Part shown: positions 13,201 through 26,600 of the stretch, in pieces
Layout of the letters: each line of letters starts with the position of its first letter
Numbering within the stretch: the stretch's first letter is position 1
From: Dermacentor variabilis
Taxonomy: Eukaryota; Arthropoda; Arachnida; Ixodida; Ixodidae
DNA: 64,000 nucleotides
Assembly: GCF_050947875.1 (NCBI RefSeq)
Contig: NC_134572.1
Location: 159,051,105 to 159,115,104 of the forward strand
Reading direction: 5' to 3'
Notes under the pieces: generated by a model
Told to the model about the DNA's origin: nothing
What the model saw: only the letters and a program-made list of their open reading frames with translations
Database searches by the model: none
Translations under genes and position numbers: made by a program

Positions 13201-16200
13201 CTTCTGAGCAGGAGGCAGACAGCTCTATCCGCATAGCACGATTCTCATAATGAGTTGGCACAAACTAGTATACAAAGTAAGATCCGAAAATTCAAGCAGA
13301 CCAACTGCAAGTGCATTCATGGCAATATTAGTTCTTCAGTATGACACAATGTTTAACAAGAGGAAATAAACACTTCGTTAGGCTTTGTCTAGCAAGCATA
13401 GAGGCTTAGCAGGTGCAAATTATCAGGATAAATCTATACACTCACACGGGTGGAAGGCACATGGCTGGCTACCTGGCTGCCTGCCACCTCTTCTCGAGGC
13501 CCAAGGACGCAGCTGGGCTTTGCCGACTCGGAATTAGCTGGCAGTGCCTCATCCATTGGGGCAGTGCCGAGATCCAAATCCTGAACACAAATAGCAAGTT
13601 GATAGCACATCATAGCAACGAGTACCTCAAGGGTGTACAATGGATGCAGGTTAGAGAACAAATACAACTGAGCAATACAGTGTGGCAGCCCATGCAGAAC
13701 ACCAAAAAATAATCATGCAGATCCAAGACACACTGGAGTCAACGTGAAGCAAAGTCTTAGTGACATGCTTAATGAAGTGCTATAAAAGTAAAGGTGCATA
13801 TAATAGTCTTTACTTTCACCCTGTGGGACCTGTAATTTTAATTATGCAATGTTTATGTTCGTTCACCATAAACATATGTGCGGAAGTGTCTCATGCAATT
13901 TCTTTTTCTTTATGCACTGCATTGCTCACAGGTTATGCCATATTGCAAATGCCAAACAAAGCAGATGCAGATACATATTGTGAGATGTCTACTGCATGCA
14001 GCGATGCAACAATGACAAAAGCAACATCATGATGTTTGTATGGCACACATCTAGCTAAATTTAATAATTCTGTACCCCCTTGGGTCACAGTGGCACATGC
14101 CGAATGCCTAAACCCAAGGTGCATGCCACTGGATATAACATGTTATTCCATTAAGAGGTCAGTGTGATTTAAAAATACCTTCAAGTCATCATTATACCCA
14201 CATCTTAAATAGCAACTTTCTTTTTATCCAGAATATAGCATGCTAACTGGCATTAGTGAGTCTGAAAGCATACAGAGCTATGTCAGCCCAAGTGCTGGAG
14301 CCTGCAATCTTTGCACATAAACCTTCATATACATATCCACAATCATACCTACAAAGATACCACAGCAGCAGCAACCATGCCAAACACAGGCTTAGGAAAA
14401 GGGGAAATAGAAAAATATAGGAAAAAAGCTTAGCTTCAAGAAAAAAGTGCTCGCAATCCAAAACAGCTAAAGACAATGTTCACTAGGTCATTTTATTCTG
14501 ATAAAAATTAACAAGACAGTGCTTTCACCACTCACTTCAGCATCCGCTCTTTCAGATAAAGTGGCGAAAGCAACAATATCATTTATAGTCCCGTGGCTGC
14601 TACATTAGGCTTGCAAAGTACAAACTAAATGCGTACAAATCTGTCTTCGTTCTGGCTGTTCAGATTTCCAGATCTTAATTTTTCACAGCCCCATGCAAAA
14701 CACACTAGCTGGGCTTTCATGTATTGTGTATACATACCTCATACAGCGTGGTAGACTCTTGCTGCTGATGGACTGCCATGCGGGGGTTTTCCTGAATGAA
14801 ATTATCCTGAAATCCAGGAACCAACCACATTGCAATTACCACCACACATCAATTCTTTAAATGTGTAGGCCACAGACTTATCAGCATTAGCACATGAACT
14901 ATAAAGAAGCTATGCGAAGTGTCTAAGAGCAATGGCAAAGTTCTTTTTGAGCCCTTTTCTGAAATTAAACAGGGCCTAACCCGCCACCTTCCTTGCCAAT
15001 GGCTCAAAACGCATAGATCTGGACCGAGAAGCAAGAAGCGTGCTTGTCAGCTATTACTTGAACATATGTCTGGGCTAGAAAAAACGATTGCTTGGGAGCA
15101 GAATGTAGGAATGATGCAGCACAACAGGAAAGAGAAACATCAAACACTGATTGTTCATTTGGTTGCTGCATGGGGACAACCTGAAGTGTGTGCATTCTTC
15201 AGTCTAAATTCAAAGCAAGCTTACCCAATATTTGAAGCTTTAAACCACGTAAAAATTTGTGTCACACTACATGGTGCTCTTCAGCTGAATGCATAAGGTC
15301 ATCTTGCTGGCGGAAATACTACGACCCATGTGTTGCCTCATGTGTGACAACTGTGCAACACTGCAGAGCACTACATGCTATCACTACTGTTGAGAACTAG
15401 TAAAGCCCCAGAAACTTGTAGTGAATTATTATACTATTGCATATTGCTGCGCTGGAAGAAAAACACCAGCTTTTTAATTTGTATAGGTCAAAATGTTCAC
15501 AAGTATACCAACTCGTACTTGCTCCACGCTTATTTCACAGGCATAGGAGGGTGCTAGTGAGTAACGATAGGTGCAAGGATGTGTGTATGAATGGGAGTGT
15601 TAACAAGCTTGAGGGGACGTATGAATAACAGCGAGTGCTGATAAACACGACTATGAATGAAATTTGGTGGCAGCGAGTTTCAGTGAATGCGAGTATAATA
15701 GGTGGCTGTCCACAAGTGCGAGTGAATGTAATGTGAGTGAATGGTTGTGGATGCAAGAATTATCATGACTGGGTACCATTAAGTGTCAATGCAAGCAACT
15801 GCAAATGCCACATGATACTGTATACCATTTTGTATTGCACTATGCGGGAATAGATTTTCTTTCTTTCATGAATGCAAGTGCCAATGACTGCGAGTGAGTG
15901 CATAGCCTCCAAATATATAGGCGAGCAAGTATGAGCTAGTATCTGCTTTTTCTGCCTATGGCTGTTTAATGCAAAGGAGATATAATAACCTGGCCTTTGG
16001 ACGTGAATCCCATAGATTATGAGAAAAGCCATGTAAAGGGCTCCAGATACTTTTTTAAAACCTCAGGTTCGTCAATGTACACATAAATCGATGCATGAGC
16101 TGTTTTGAATTCTGGCTTCATTGGATTGTGCCTCACAACACTGATAATTATTTCATTTTACTTTGTGCTCTGTAGTAGGACGTCGCAGTGGCTGAACCAC

Positions 16201-19200
16201 AGTGGTGGATATAACTTTAGCTAAATTTGAAACGGAAGTAACAGCTAGTGCTACAGGCACTTTCCTGTGTAGTATATTTTTTCTCCCTTGTTGTTAGTGC
16301 TGTTATGTTTATTTGACAACGAATGCCAATTCACTCAATTTGCCACTCTGCTAATTATACTGCTACTGCATTGAAACATAACCCTTAATGAAAGTTTACA
16401 CATTATTTCTTGCACTGCGAAATACATTTTTATTTCAGAAAACAACTGTAATGATCTCGTCGCTGAGAAATCTACACTGCAGACATATTAGCAGGATTCC
16501 ATGCATTGCACAATAATGCTACCTAGTGCTCACCAGTGATACAGAAGCTAGACTGTACACAAGCAGGAAAGTGCAAAGAAGCAAAGAAAAGCTCATCCAC
16601 AGTAACTAGTATATAGCCATAAGTGCAGTATTACGAGCACTAACATGCATGAAATGTGCATAGCGCATAACAAAGCCGTACATATGCAAACTAGAAATGC
16701 TGTTGAGTAACACACACTCCCCATTCCTTGGTTTGATTACCTTAAATTATAATTCAGCATAAAATATACGACACCAAAGCTCAATACCATCAAGTTTACA
16801 CTTGCATTTCGTGGTAAGTTAGATATGTTTTAAAGCTGACTACATAAATAATGAGCAATGCATAATGCATAGTCATTTCTAACAAATAAATATACCAATG
16901 CCAATGAAGTTCTCACCTCACATGGCTTCATGGGAGCTTCCCACACTGTTTCCTGCACATCATCGCTGCAAACATTTGCAGCACAACCCTAAAGGGCAAT
17001 TGAACAGTACAGTTATCAGAAGTCCATTTACATTTTCTCCAATAGGCACTGGTAAAAGAGTAAGGCCATTAAAGCTTGTAGGGTTTTGTTTTTGACACAA
17101 CAAAGCTTTGCTGCAAATTAAAAGGTTTAGCTGCTTTAGACAAATTGCTGTAGCTATTAGATTACCACGTGCTTAGAGATATGCATTGATAATTGTGCAG
17201 TTAAATGCATGGAGGAAGGAAAGATATAGGAGGGAGCATTACGTCAGGCAGCCAGCCTTGGCAAGCGAACGCTCCATGAAGCCACAGTGGTGGCCCAACA
17301 TGTGACCTCTTTGGTCGAGATCTGCTAAGACGTTTGGTTCCCAGTAACTATGCCAATATTTATTCGGTGCACGCTTGTTCAGCTGCCTTGCCGTGGCTCT
17401 GCCTGCAGAGTGGGAACACTAAAACCAGCCGCAAACTTAGGCATGCGACCACAGGTTGGGTCACCAGGTTGGCTTCAATCGTGTTGCGGTACGCTCCCAC
17501 CTATCCTTTTCCTTCCTCCATGGTTAAAGGTAAACAGGCTAAAGTTTTGCAAAATGTGAGATCAGTGCATGAGCAATACAGAAGTGTCATTTATTAGTTG
17601 TTTATTAGGATGCAGCTAGACTCGTGTACTCAGATCGACAAATATTATTTTGCTGCTGCTTAGATGAGAAATTCTATATCAAGTACTATGGGTGCAAATT
17701 ATGTGAGCTGCCAAAGAAATGTCATGATAGAAGTGTGATTGCGGCAGCAAAAGGTTAAACTAGATCGTCAAGCAATCAAATTTATAAATCTGTCCATGGG
17801 AAACAGTGCCTGACTTGATTTGACATTTCAAAATCATGAACTTTTGCTCCCCATAAAATATCAACATGCCACATTACATACCTGTGAAGGCAGCCTTGCC
17901 GCACGAACTTCTTTTCTTAGTGCCTCAATTATGGAGGCCTCCATGGAATCTGCATGGTGCACATTTACATAAACACAATCATAATTGTCACATAAATGTC
18001 CACACATAGCACAATCAATTCCACTGACTAGCATTAATCTAAAACCTTAGCTTGCATGCTGAGGCATTTTACTACGCCATTCATGCACAAGGACTGACAG
18101 CACGCTTGTGAGGCGACACAGAATACTGCAAAAATAAATTTCTGAACAAAGTGACACAGTCATTTAAAAATAAATTATTGCTCACTCATCCTCTCCTCGA
18201 GTAAGCTGTGGAGTTTCTGATTCTGCTGCCGCTCTTCAATCCGCTGCTGCTCGGATATTCTTAATTTGTTTTTGAGTGCTGCAATTTCATTTTCTGCTTT
18301 CTTCAGCATCTTCCGGGGCACCAGCTCATCTTCACTGCTGGAGTCCGTATCTCCAGCAGCAGATTTTTTCTGAAGAATCTTCTGCATTCTTGATTTTTTG
18401 GCAGTTTCTAGTCGGCGCCGCTTTTCCTTTGTTGGTACATCCTAGTAATAATGTAAATGGCAAGAGGAAAATGAAGTTGCATGATATTTGTTTCGGCAAA
18501 CTTTGCAATTGTTAAAGCATTATTATCATTATTATTACCTTGAGGGCTGGCTTCTGCTTGTGCCGATATCTCTCACTCGATTCTTCAAACACGTCCATAG
18601 GAACAGGCTTGTGCTGCTTTGACAGCCGGAAAATCAAATCAGCTTTGCCACCTGAAGGATAATTTAAACACAATGCTGATTACAATAAAATATGGCATTT
18701 GTGATGGTCATCGCAGTTACCGATTAAAAAGCAATAATAATGACACATGTAGAGACATTAGGCGCTAAATATAACTGAGGGATTCTACAAGACATACAGA
18801 AAAGGAAAAGTAACAAGCGGAAGCAGTAAGTGCCCCAAAACAAGCACACTACAGCATGGGCACTTTGTTGCTTCACATCACATCCGTTAACATGTTGCGT
18901 GCTAACGTGTGTTAATTAACACAGGTTAAGTCTTGATGCAGCAGGTTTCCGTTCTTTTGAACACATGTCGCACGTGTCAAATGAGAAACAGAGTCTGTTG
19001 AGCAAAAATTTTCGGTAGAGTCGGCAATGAGGCCCAATTTCAGACCAAGAAACGCGTGGCGAGCACCTACAAGGCTACATTTTTTTTCAGTTATTTTCCC
19101 ATTTCCTTTATCAATGACATATAAGCCGCCTATGTTATAACCACGATCGCACAGTGAGTTGTATGCTAAGATAGGCCGCGATTATGTGACAATGCCTTAC

Positions 19201-19966
19201 GCCGATTCTATGCCACTCTAGCGCGGTCGGAACGTCACTATGACCACTGATGCTGCGAGGAGGAATAACGTTGGAAAAGTCATCGCCATAACATCGCAGC
19301 ACTAGGCCTGTCGGTCCCGACGTGGGAGCGGCCCGCGACGTGCTAATACGCGTTCTGCAGGACTGTAAAATAAAAGTTACTCAATCAATCAATCAACTAA
19401 TCTCATCGATCAGGACTCGTTACGATAACTGGACCCAATAAAGGAACGCGCACACAGCGCTGTGTGCATGCTTCATTTAGCGACATAGAGGCTGCATGAA
19501 ATGCAGCGCAAAGCACCGCGATCTGCACCTGTTACTATAATCTCAGGTGCTTCCCTGAGGCCTCCGTTTGCCTGTTACATGTGCCCTCCTGGAGAAGTAC
19601 TTGTGAAAAATGCAATATATCGACTCAACGGAAAAAAAAAAAAAAAGCACCCAGCTACGAGAAAAGCCCCCCGCGACATCTACAACACCAGTCACAACTT
19701 TGCCCTGCGATCGACCCCCGCGAAGCAAATGAAGTGTTGAAAGTTGATATATACTCACATCCCAACACCATGATGTTGCCGGAGTAGTACCCTTCGTCGC
19801 CTTCGAAGCCTTTTCCGCTTTCTCTCCAATAAATGCGCTTGTTGCAGGCCAAATCGTTTATGTCATTGGGACTGTAATCCTTTATGAGGCTTACAGAGAC
19901 GATCGCCTTGCCTCCGTCCTCATACTCCACATACGCGTGCGTCGGCGCTGACATTTCCAAGGACAA
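4202..19966 (-). CDS. BEND5-like BEN-domain protein, 10 exons, intact, carried by the transposon
   Basis: This is a predicted 438-residue DNA-binding protein. Exons in transcript order are 19966-19759, 18651-18539, 18441-18186, 17949-17882, 16988-16917, 14806-14738, 13580-13446, 10283-10218, 5309-5090 and 4311-4202. All junctions keep the frame (1,317 nt in total). Introns are GT-AG except the eighth, which fits GC-AG. Residues 1-70 form an N-terminal domain (AYVEYEDGGKAIV, KDYSPNDI, GYYSGNIMVLG). Residues 138-146 are an acidic serine run, and about 151-192 form a charged coiled coil. Residues 330-405 form the BEN domain (VHIGNG at its start, then FAREVARCLW, GRSVTG and LTPEKLGAVR). The order and wording recall vertebrate BEND5. 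BEN domains bind DNA, often palindromes, and other proteins. AATAAA (minus strand, 4206-4201) overlaps the stop codon. ATG 19954 is an alternative start. No break is seen. Confidence 0.85.
4312..5089 (-). other. BEN gene intron 9
   Basis: This intron runs from GTAAGT at the end of the BEN-domain exon to TGCAG before the last exon. It holds AT-rich DNA with a 10-base C run near 4442. I recognise no element or gene in it. Confidence 0.6.
5310..6959. other. Downstream part of BEN gene intron 8, mostly unassigned
   Basis: This is AT-rich intron DNA. Around 5827-5900, a stretch beginning CAGTAAAACCTC resembles the end of a pogo/Tigger-type element like those at 8736 and 36380, but I cannot find its partner end. 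The short frames at 5904-6149 and 6210-6416 match nothing I recognise. Confidence 0.4.
6960..7670 (-). mobile_element. Penelope-like element 3' fragment, left arm of an inverted pair
   Basis: This arm is the inverted counterpart of 7845-8480. Read on the minus strand it gives the same tail: end of the reverse transcriptase (IGQRLNVRLVFSAPNKLAR), then a region matching the GIY-YIG endonuclease of Penelope-like elements. It contains an inverted copy of the tRNA-like segment at about 7483-7555. Stops and substitutions show it is decayed. It lies inside BEN gene intron 8. Confidence 0.65.
7483..7555 (-). repeat. tRNA-like segment (SINE head), minus strand
   Basis: On the minus strand this has a box A-like TTAGCTCGGATGGTAGAGC and a box B-like GGTTCGAGTTCC, with paired arms. 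It is the inverted copy of 7948-8025. It looks like the tRNA-derived head of a SINE such as the tick Ruka family (name from memory, not verified) rather than a working tRNA gene. Confidence 0.6.
7845..8480 (+). mobile_element. Penelope-like element 3' fragment with GIY-YIG endonuclease remnant
   Basis: Plus-strand reading gives a reverse transcriptase tail (8085-8160), then SYVGQTG near 8220 and LREHNNSVKKFG near 8260. The final segment, 8310-8480, contains VAHLFDQCSIVGRARQQLT and EVIEAVHTLYLADRCVST. That series is typical of the GIY-YIG endonuclease that ends Penelope-like retroelements. Several stops break it. The upstream 7850-8080 carries a tRNA-like sequence shared with the inverted arm at 6960-7670. 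Penelope-like elements often occur as inverted or tandem partial copies. Confidence 0.72.
7948..8025 (+). repeat. tRNA-like segment (SINE head), plus strand
   Basis: It contains GGTTAGCTCAGATGGTAGAG (box A), an anticodon-like stem CTGCC/GGCAG enclosing the loop CCGGAAA (a GGA anticodon if genuine), and a T-arm CCGGG/CCCGG with box B GGTTTGAGTCC. It is followed by ACAAATTGTTTTTTAACTGC. The context inside a Penelope-like inverted pair argues for a SINE insertion that was duplicated with it, not a working tRNA gene. Confidence 0.62.
8736..9831 (+). mobile_element. pogo/Tigger-like DNA transposon remnant
   Basis: The left edge after a TA dinucleotide reads CAGTAATACCGTGTTAACTC. The right edge inverted reads TACCTTGTTAACTGAAAG, so the ends are inverted repeats. 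The frame 9234-9611 contains FTDTEIAGMATNG, VPTSAETRNVLHLLRNKV and LVRCVKRLEDAFLG, resembling the C-terminal tail of Tigger/JRK-like transposases. The rest of the transposase is missing, so this is a deleted copy. It lies in BEN gene intron 8. Confidence 0.6.
9825..9874. repeat. Two adjacent perfect hairpins with identical GTAC-ATAA-GTAC tops
   Basis: Arms 9825-9832 and 9837-9844 (8 bp) enclose ATAA. They are followed immediately by arms 9845-9857 and 9862-9874 (13 bp), also enclosing ATAA. Both inverted repeats are perfect. They sit at the right edge of the pogo/Tigger remnant, and their function is unknown. Confidence 0.85.
10650..11643 (-). pseudogene. LINE ORF2 fragment (AP endonuclease and linker), broken
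   Basis: Read on the minus strand from 11643, this gives an endonuclease start (ILQWNVSGLLHNLDDVKELL, CVQEAHLK), then SGRVAVIV. After frame changes it gives the endonuclease end at 11179-10964 (YSSIDLGIVSSSLFPYLEW, YGSDYFPITLKV) and the linker at 10873-10655 (RRNPWWNDESRKALKNQNKA). It stops before the reverse transcriptase core, so the 3' part is missing. Frameshifts lie between the segments. It lies in BEN gene intron 7 and belongs to a Jockey/CR1/I-type LINE; the exact clade is uncertain. Confidence 0.72.
11759..12940 (-). pseudogene. LINE ORF1 (gag-like) of the same intronic element, broken
   Basis: Minus-strand frames from about 12909 to 11759 give an N-terminal part (SENFPKFHVIHSENTAMSVR), then LIDLTEAELLEGWGDQNVIS. 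They continue with VKIRVRPYTPNFLRCFKC and the zinc knuckle CFKCERFGHSSQNC around 12260, a second Cys/His cluster (CEGEHPAYSQSCPSW) near 12165, and a Pro/Ser-rich tail. This is the usual ORF1 order for Jockey-like LINEs. It joins the ORF2 fragment at 11643 in correct 5'-to-3' order. Several frame changes make it non-functional. Confidence 0.72.
12960..13445. other. BEN gene intron 7, upstream part
   Basis: This is intron sequence between the LINE and exon 7. A short stretch at 12963-13015 (TATAACCAAATCTGTTATAACC and nearby) looks like the end of a small DNA transposon. A 230-base plus-strand frame at 13020 is rich in Arg, Lys and Glu and unrecognised. Confidence 0.35.
13581..14737. other. BEN gene intron 6, no element recognised
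   Basis: AT-rich intron sequence between exons 6 and 7. I see no convincing coding region, repeat end or RNA gene. Confidence 0.45.
14807..16916. other. BEN gene intron 5, unassigned
   Basis: Intron sequence of 2.1 kb. A 125-codon plus-strand frame at 14919-15296 (with FEPFSEIKQGLTRHLPCQWL near its start) is unrecognised and may be a retroelement fragment. The section 15560-15920 is unusually rich in GTGAATG and GAGTGAATG repeats, like a decayed minisatellite. Confidence 0.35.
17201..17527. mobile_element. TTAA-flanked MITE in BEN gene intron 4
   Basis: TTAA occurs at 17201-17204 and 17524-17527. Next to these, CATGGAGGAAGGAAA on the left matches the inverted complement of CTTTTCCTTCCTCCATG on the right, giving about 30 bp of imperfect inverted repeat including GGGAGC. 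TTAA duplications are typical of piggyBac-type elements. No transposase is inside, so it would be non-autonomous. Confidence 0.6.
17950..18185. other. BEN gene intron 3, unremarkable
   Basis: A short intron (236 bp) between the coiled-coil exon and exon 4, with GTGAGC donor and TGCAG acceptor on the minus strand. Nothing else is seen. Confidence 0.6.
18652..19758. other. BEN gene intron 1, containing a probable LINE 3' tail
   Basis: The intron runs from GTGAGT to TTCAG. Around 19190-19405, a GC-richer stretch ends in TAAAATAAAAGTTACTCAATC followed by TCAATCAATCAA. This looks like the 3' terminus of a plus-strand non-LTR element with a short tandem tail. The coding content is too short to name a clade. 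Confidence 0.4.
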
Positions 19967-23030
<3,064 letters not shown>

Positions 23031-23032
<2 letters not shown>

Positions 23033-23617
23033 GCTCAGCGAAACACTCGAAACGAATGCAAAGGTGCAGACGCGGTGTAGGCGTTGTGCTATGTCTGACG
23101 AATGTGCACGGTGTGCGTAAGTTTGAGAGGTCCTAAACTGGAGGTATGATCGGTTTCTGGGGCGTAAATGCACACCACAGTTGCGGAGACACATCAGACG
23201 CGCGTAAGCGGGGTTTTAACGGTGCTCGTACTCGTCTGCTGCGTCGTCTGCTGCGCCGCTGCTTCGCACCTGCACCAAGTCGGCACCGACCGTGGAGCGG
23301 GTGCAGCAAAATCACGAACCAGCCCTGCACCTTTCCTGCACTTTTTCAAACGAACGTCGTGGTTCTGCGGGCGTCATTGCTGCACCGCTGAAACGAATGG
23401 CAGGGTGCACTGGTTCAAGTGGTGAAGGCGCTGGCATCGAGGCACCCTAGTGACGGCGAATCGAACGTACCAATCGGGGCCACGTGACTACATTCCGAAG
23501 AGTGAATCTTGGCGGTGAGTGCACGCGTATCCTGACAGGTGCTTTGCTCTGCGGTTGTGTACGCTTTCATTTGCTTAGCTTTTTTTACTACGTACCGTGG
23601 TCTCTTCGCGCCTATCA
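23031..23617 (+). promoter_or_regulatory. Upstream region of the transposase gene
   Basis: This GC-richer stretch immediately precedes the chosen transposase start. It probably contains the promoter and 5' untranslated region. No TATA-like sequence is convincing. An upstream in-frame ATG (23597) would add seven residues. Confidence 0.35.
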
Positions 23618-26600
23618 ATGGAGCCTCCCGCTCGGAAGAGGAAAATGTACCTCCACGATGGCCAACCTTTTCAGGTTCCCTCATCGACACGCCGCTATAG
23701 GTTGCGTCACATGTCACAGCCGGTTGCGCAAGGGCATGCTTCGAACATTGCCGAAACTGATCTCTCCTGCTCGTTTGACGACTGTCCGCTACTTTCAGAC
23801 GATGAAATCGGCGCATCGTCAGCTGGCCGTCAGACTGACAATGCATGCCCGGCCCCAGACGAAGGCAACGAAAGCGGGCAATCCGACCCAGTACCGCCGA
23901 TAGACGTTGCCCAAGCGCTCGCAACGGCTCTGCGCGAATATGGCACGGGCACCCTTCCTGGATCCACAACAACAAAAGCTGCTGCAGTCGTAATGATTCT
24001 AGCTTTTGTTGTTGCGCATGGGCTGCCTTGGGACACCGTGGACGGGTTGTTGCGTCTCATCGAAGCATTGTTTGGATTTCAAGGTGACATGCTGCCTCGA
24101 AGCAAGTATCTACTCAGGAAGTTGTGGAATCCAACGATGCATACGGCCGTGAATCGCCATTACTACTGCAACATTTGCGGAAGCCAACTAGAGCAGCTAA
24201 GTTCAGAGACAATGCGCTGTCAAGCATGCCAAGCAGATATGAAAGTCTCGCTATTGAATAACGCAGGTTGCTTTTTCAGCATCTTGAACATCAAGCAGCA
24301 AATTGGTCAGTCAATAGCAAAGTTTAAGGACCTTCTGTTCGCCCAAATGGAAAAAATAGAGCAAGGATTGCAATGCGATTCAGTGAGTGACATCACCAGT
24401 GGTGCCTTTTACAAGAGTCTTAGACAGAGTGGCAAGATATCCCACAAGGACTTGACGCTCACATTCAACACTGACGGAAGCCCTGTTTATAAATCGTCGA
24501 AAGCGTCTGTGTGGCCCATCCAGTTCACTATAAATGAACTTCCGCCAGGTGTGCGCCGCCAAAGCCCTGTTCTGGCTGGATTGTGGTTTGGCCACAAACA
24601 TCCAGACATGATGCTGTTTATGGAAAAATTTGTGGAGGCATTGCAGGCTGTTGGAACTGTTGTGTGGCAGCATGGAACAGAAACGGTTAGATCAAAAGTT
24701 CATTCCATCTGCTGTTCAGTTGATGCACCAGCCCGTGCAGCAGTGACAAACCAGACACAGTTCAATGGAAGGTTCGGCTGCTGCTGGTGCCTGACCTGTG
24801 CAGAACAAATCGAAGGTATGGCGTTTTTCACATTGCTCATGAATTATTAGCTGTCTCTGATTCAGATGTGCCCGCTAATTGAGTGACCATACGCCATTTC
24901 GTCATAAGGATGTGTTGGAAAATGTCTTGCCACGATAACTAGTCTTAGACTCAAACATTGCAGATCAAAGTTGTTTTCACGTTGGCTTCTATAATGTTTT
25001 ACTTTGTGTGATGATACCTTCTAAGCATACTTGCGACTTCCTTGCATTGGGTTTTCTTAAGCTAGTTTATGGAATGCGCAAGTTCTGTCCATGTTTTGAC
25101 AGTGCGGTGCATGCTCTGCATTATGTTGTGTTTTACAGCATCCATAGAGGAGTGGTGTGTAAGTTCTCTCTGCTCCGGCGTTCACCTATTTGAAGTGCAA
25201 CTGCTATGCAACAACTTTATAGTGGGGGGACACAGTGCTGCATTGTCGATTTACACTGTGGGCAATAGCTTGTAACAAAAGGTAGCACAGTACAGAGGCA
25301 GTAGCATTTAGTGTATTGATTAAACCGATCTATTGGGCTTACTTTATAGGTACTGACGGGCTAGTTGGGTACCCATGATTTTGGTGAAGCAGTGCACTTG
25401 GAAAAGGACTGCTCCTGGACATTTGGACATACATCAGTGCATGTGTATGTCTTCATAATTCATTTTCGTGAAAATGTGTTTTTTCCCAAGTGCGCTGATT
25501 CACCAAAGTCATGTCAAGTGGGCTGTATATAGGTCAGTGGCATGTTTGCACTGAGGCCTTTTGGCGACTTAGAGCATGCTAAAATCTTTTTGTTCAGGCT
25601 GTTCTTGGTGCAGTGCAACGTGATGAACTAGAAATCTGCTGAAGCAAGGTGTGAGGCTGGGCTAGTTATTAATCCATGATGTGCCCGGTGTGACAGCATA
25701 CAAAGGACGGAAAGGCACGATGGAGACAAGTACACGATGAACAAATTGGCTGGCACTTTCCTGCAAGCATTCTATATTGATGCAGATTCTTGCTAGAATA
25801 AAAAGAACATATGCTTCACATTTCTGTGCACATATTTGTTGAAAGTACTGAATTGCTTGCAGTTGACAACATAGCTTTCATGTCACTACCTGTTACTGTT
25901 TAACTTGTGAAGGGCCATGAGATGCATAAGGTGCTGCATCGCATTAATGTAAATGTCAGGCAACCTACTACATTGTACCCTACAAAGCACCAATATGTCA
26001 CTATGAGCACACTTGTAATAAACATTGTGGGATTTCCTATAAATGTTTGTATTTTTAGGTGTATGTAAAAAAATTTATGGGCATTTCCTTCATTGCAGGT
26101 ACTCCTCGTTACATCCAAACGGACTTTGCACTGAGAACAGAAGAAGGGGTCCTGAGAGACATGAAGCTTGCCCTTGAGCTGAATGTGCCAGTGAATGGCA
26201 TCAAGGGTCCATCGCCCCTGATAAACCTTAATTTGTTCAATCCAGTGTTGAGCCAGGCAGTTGACTACATGCACTGTGTGCTGCTTGGAGTGACAAGGCA
26301 GCTTACCGAGTTTTGGCTGGACAGTGCAAACTCCCAGGAGCCGTTCTACATCGGTATGTACCTGTGCTCACTTGTTAAAGTGGAGTAATTGAATTCTATA
26401 TTTTGTTCAGATAAGTCAATTTTGAAGGGAAATAACAATTTGCTCTTGCAGTGCATGTGACAAGAGTATGCCTGATAACATCCATGATTTAGCTGGTACT
26501 GATGTTACATACATACAAACATTTCTTTTTTTTTTAGAAATATTACATATCCTGCGCACAAGTCAGAATACTTATGTAATGCAATGCGCTTGCCATGCTC

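Noticed and set aside
23484..24087. Alternative frames overlapping transposase exon 1
   Set aside because: They are shadows of exon 1, which has the conserved motifs and splices in phase to later exons.
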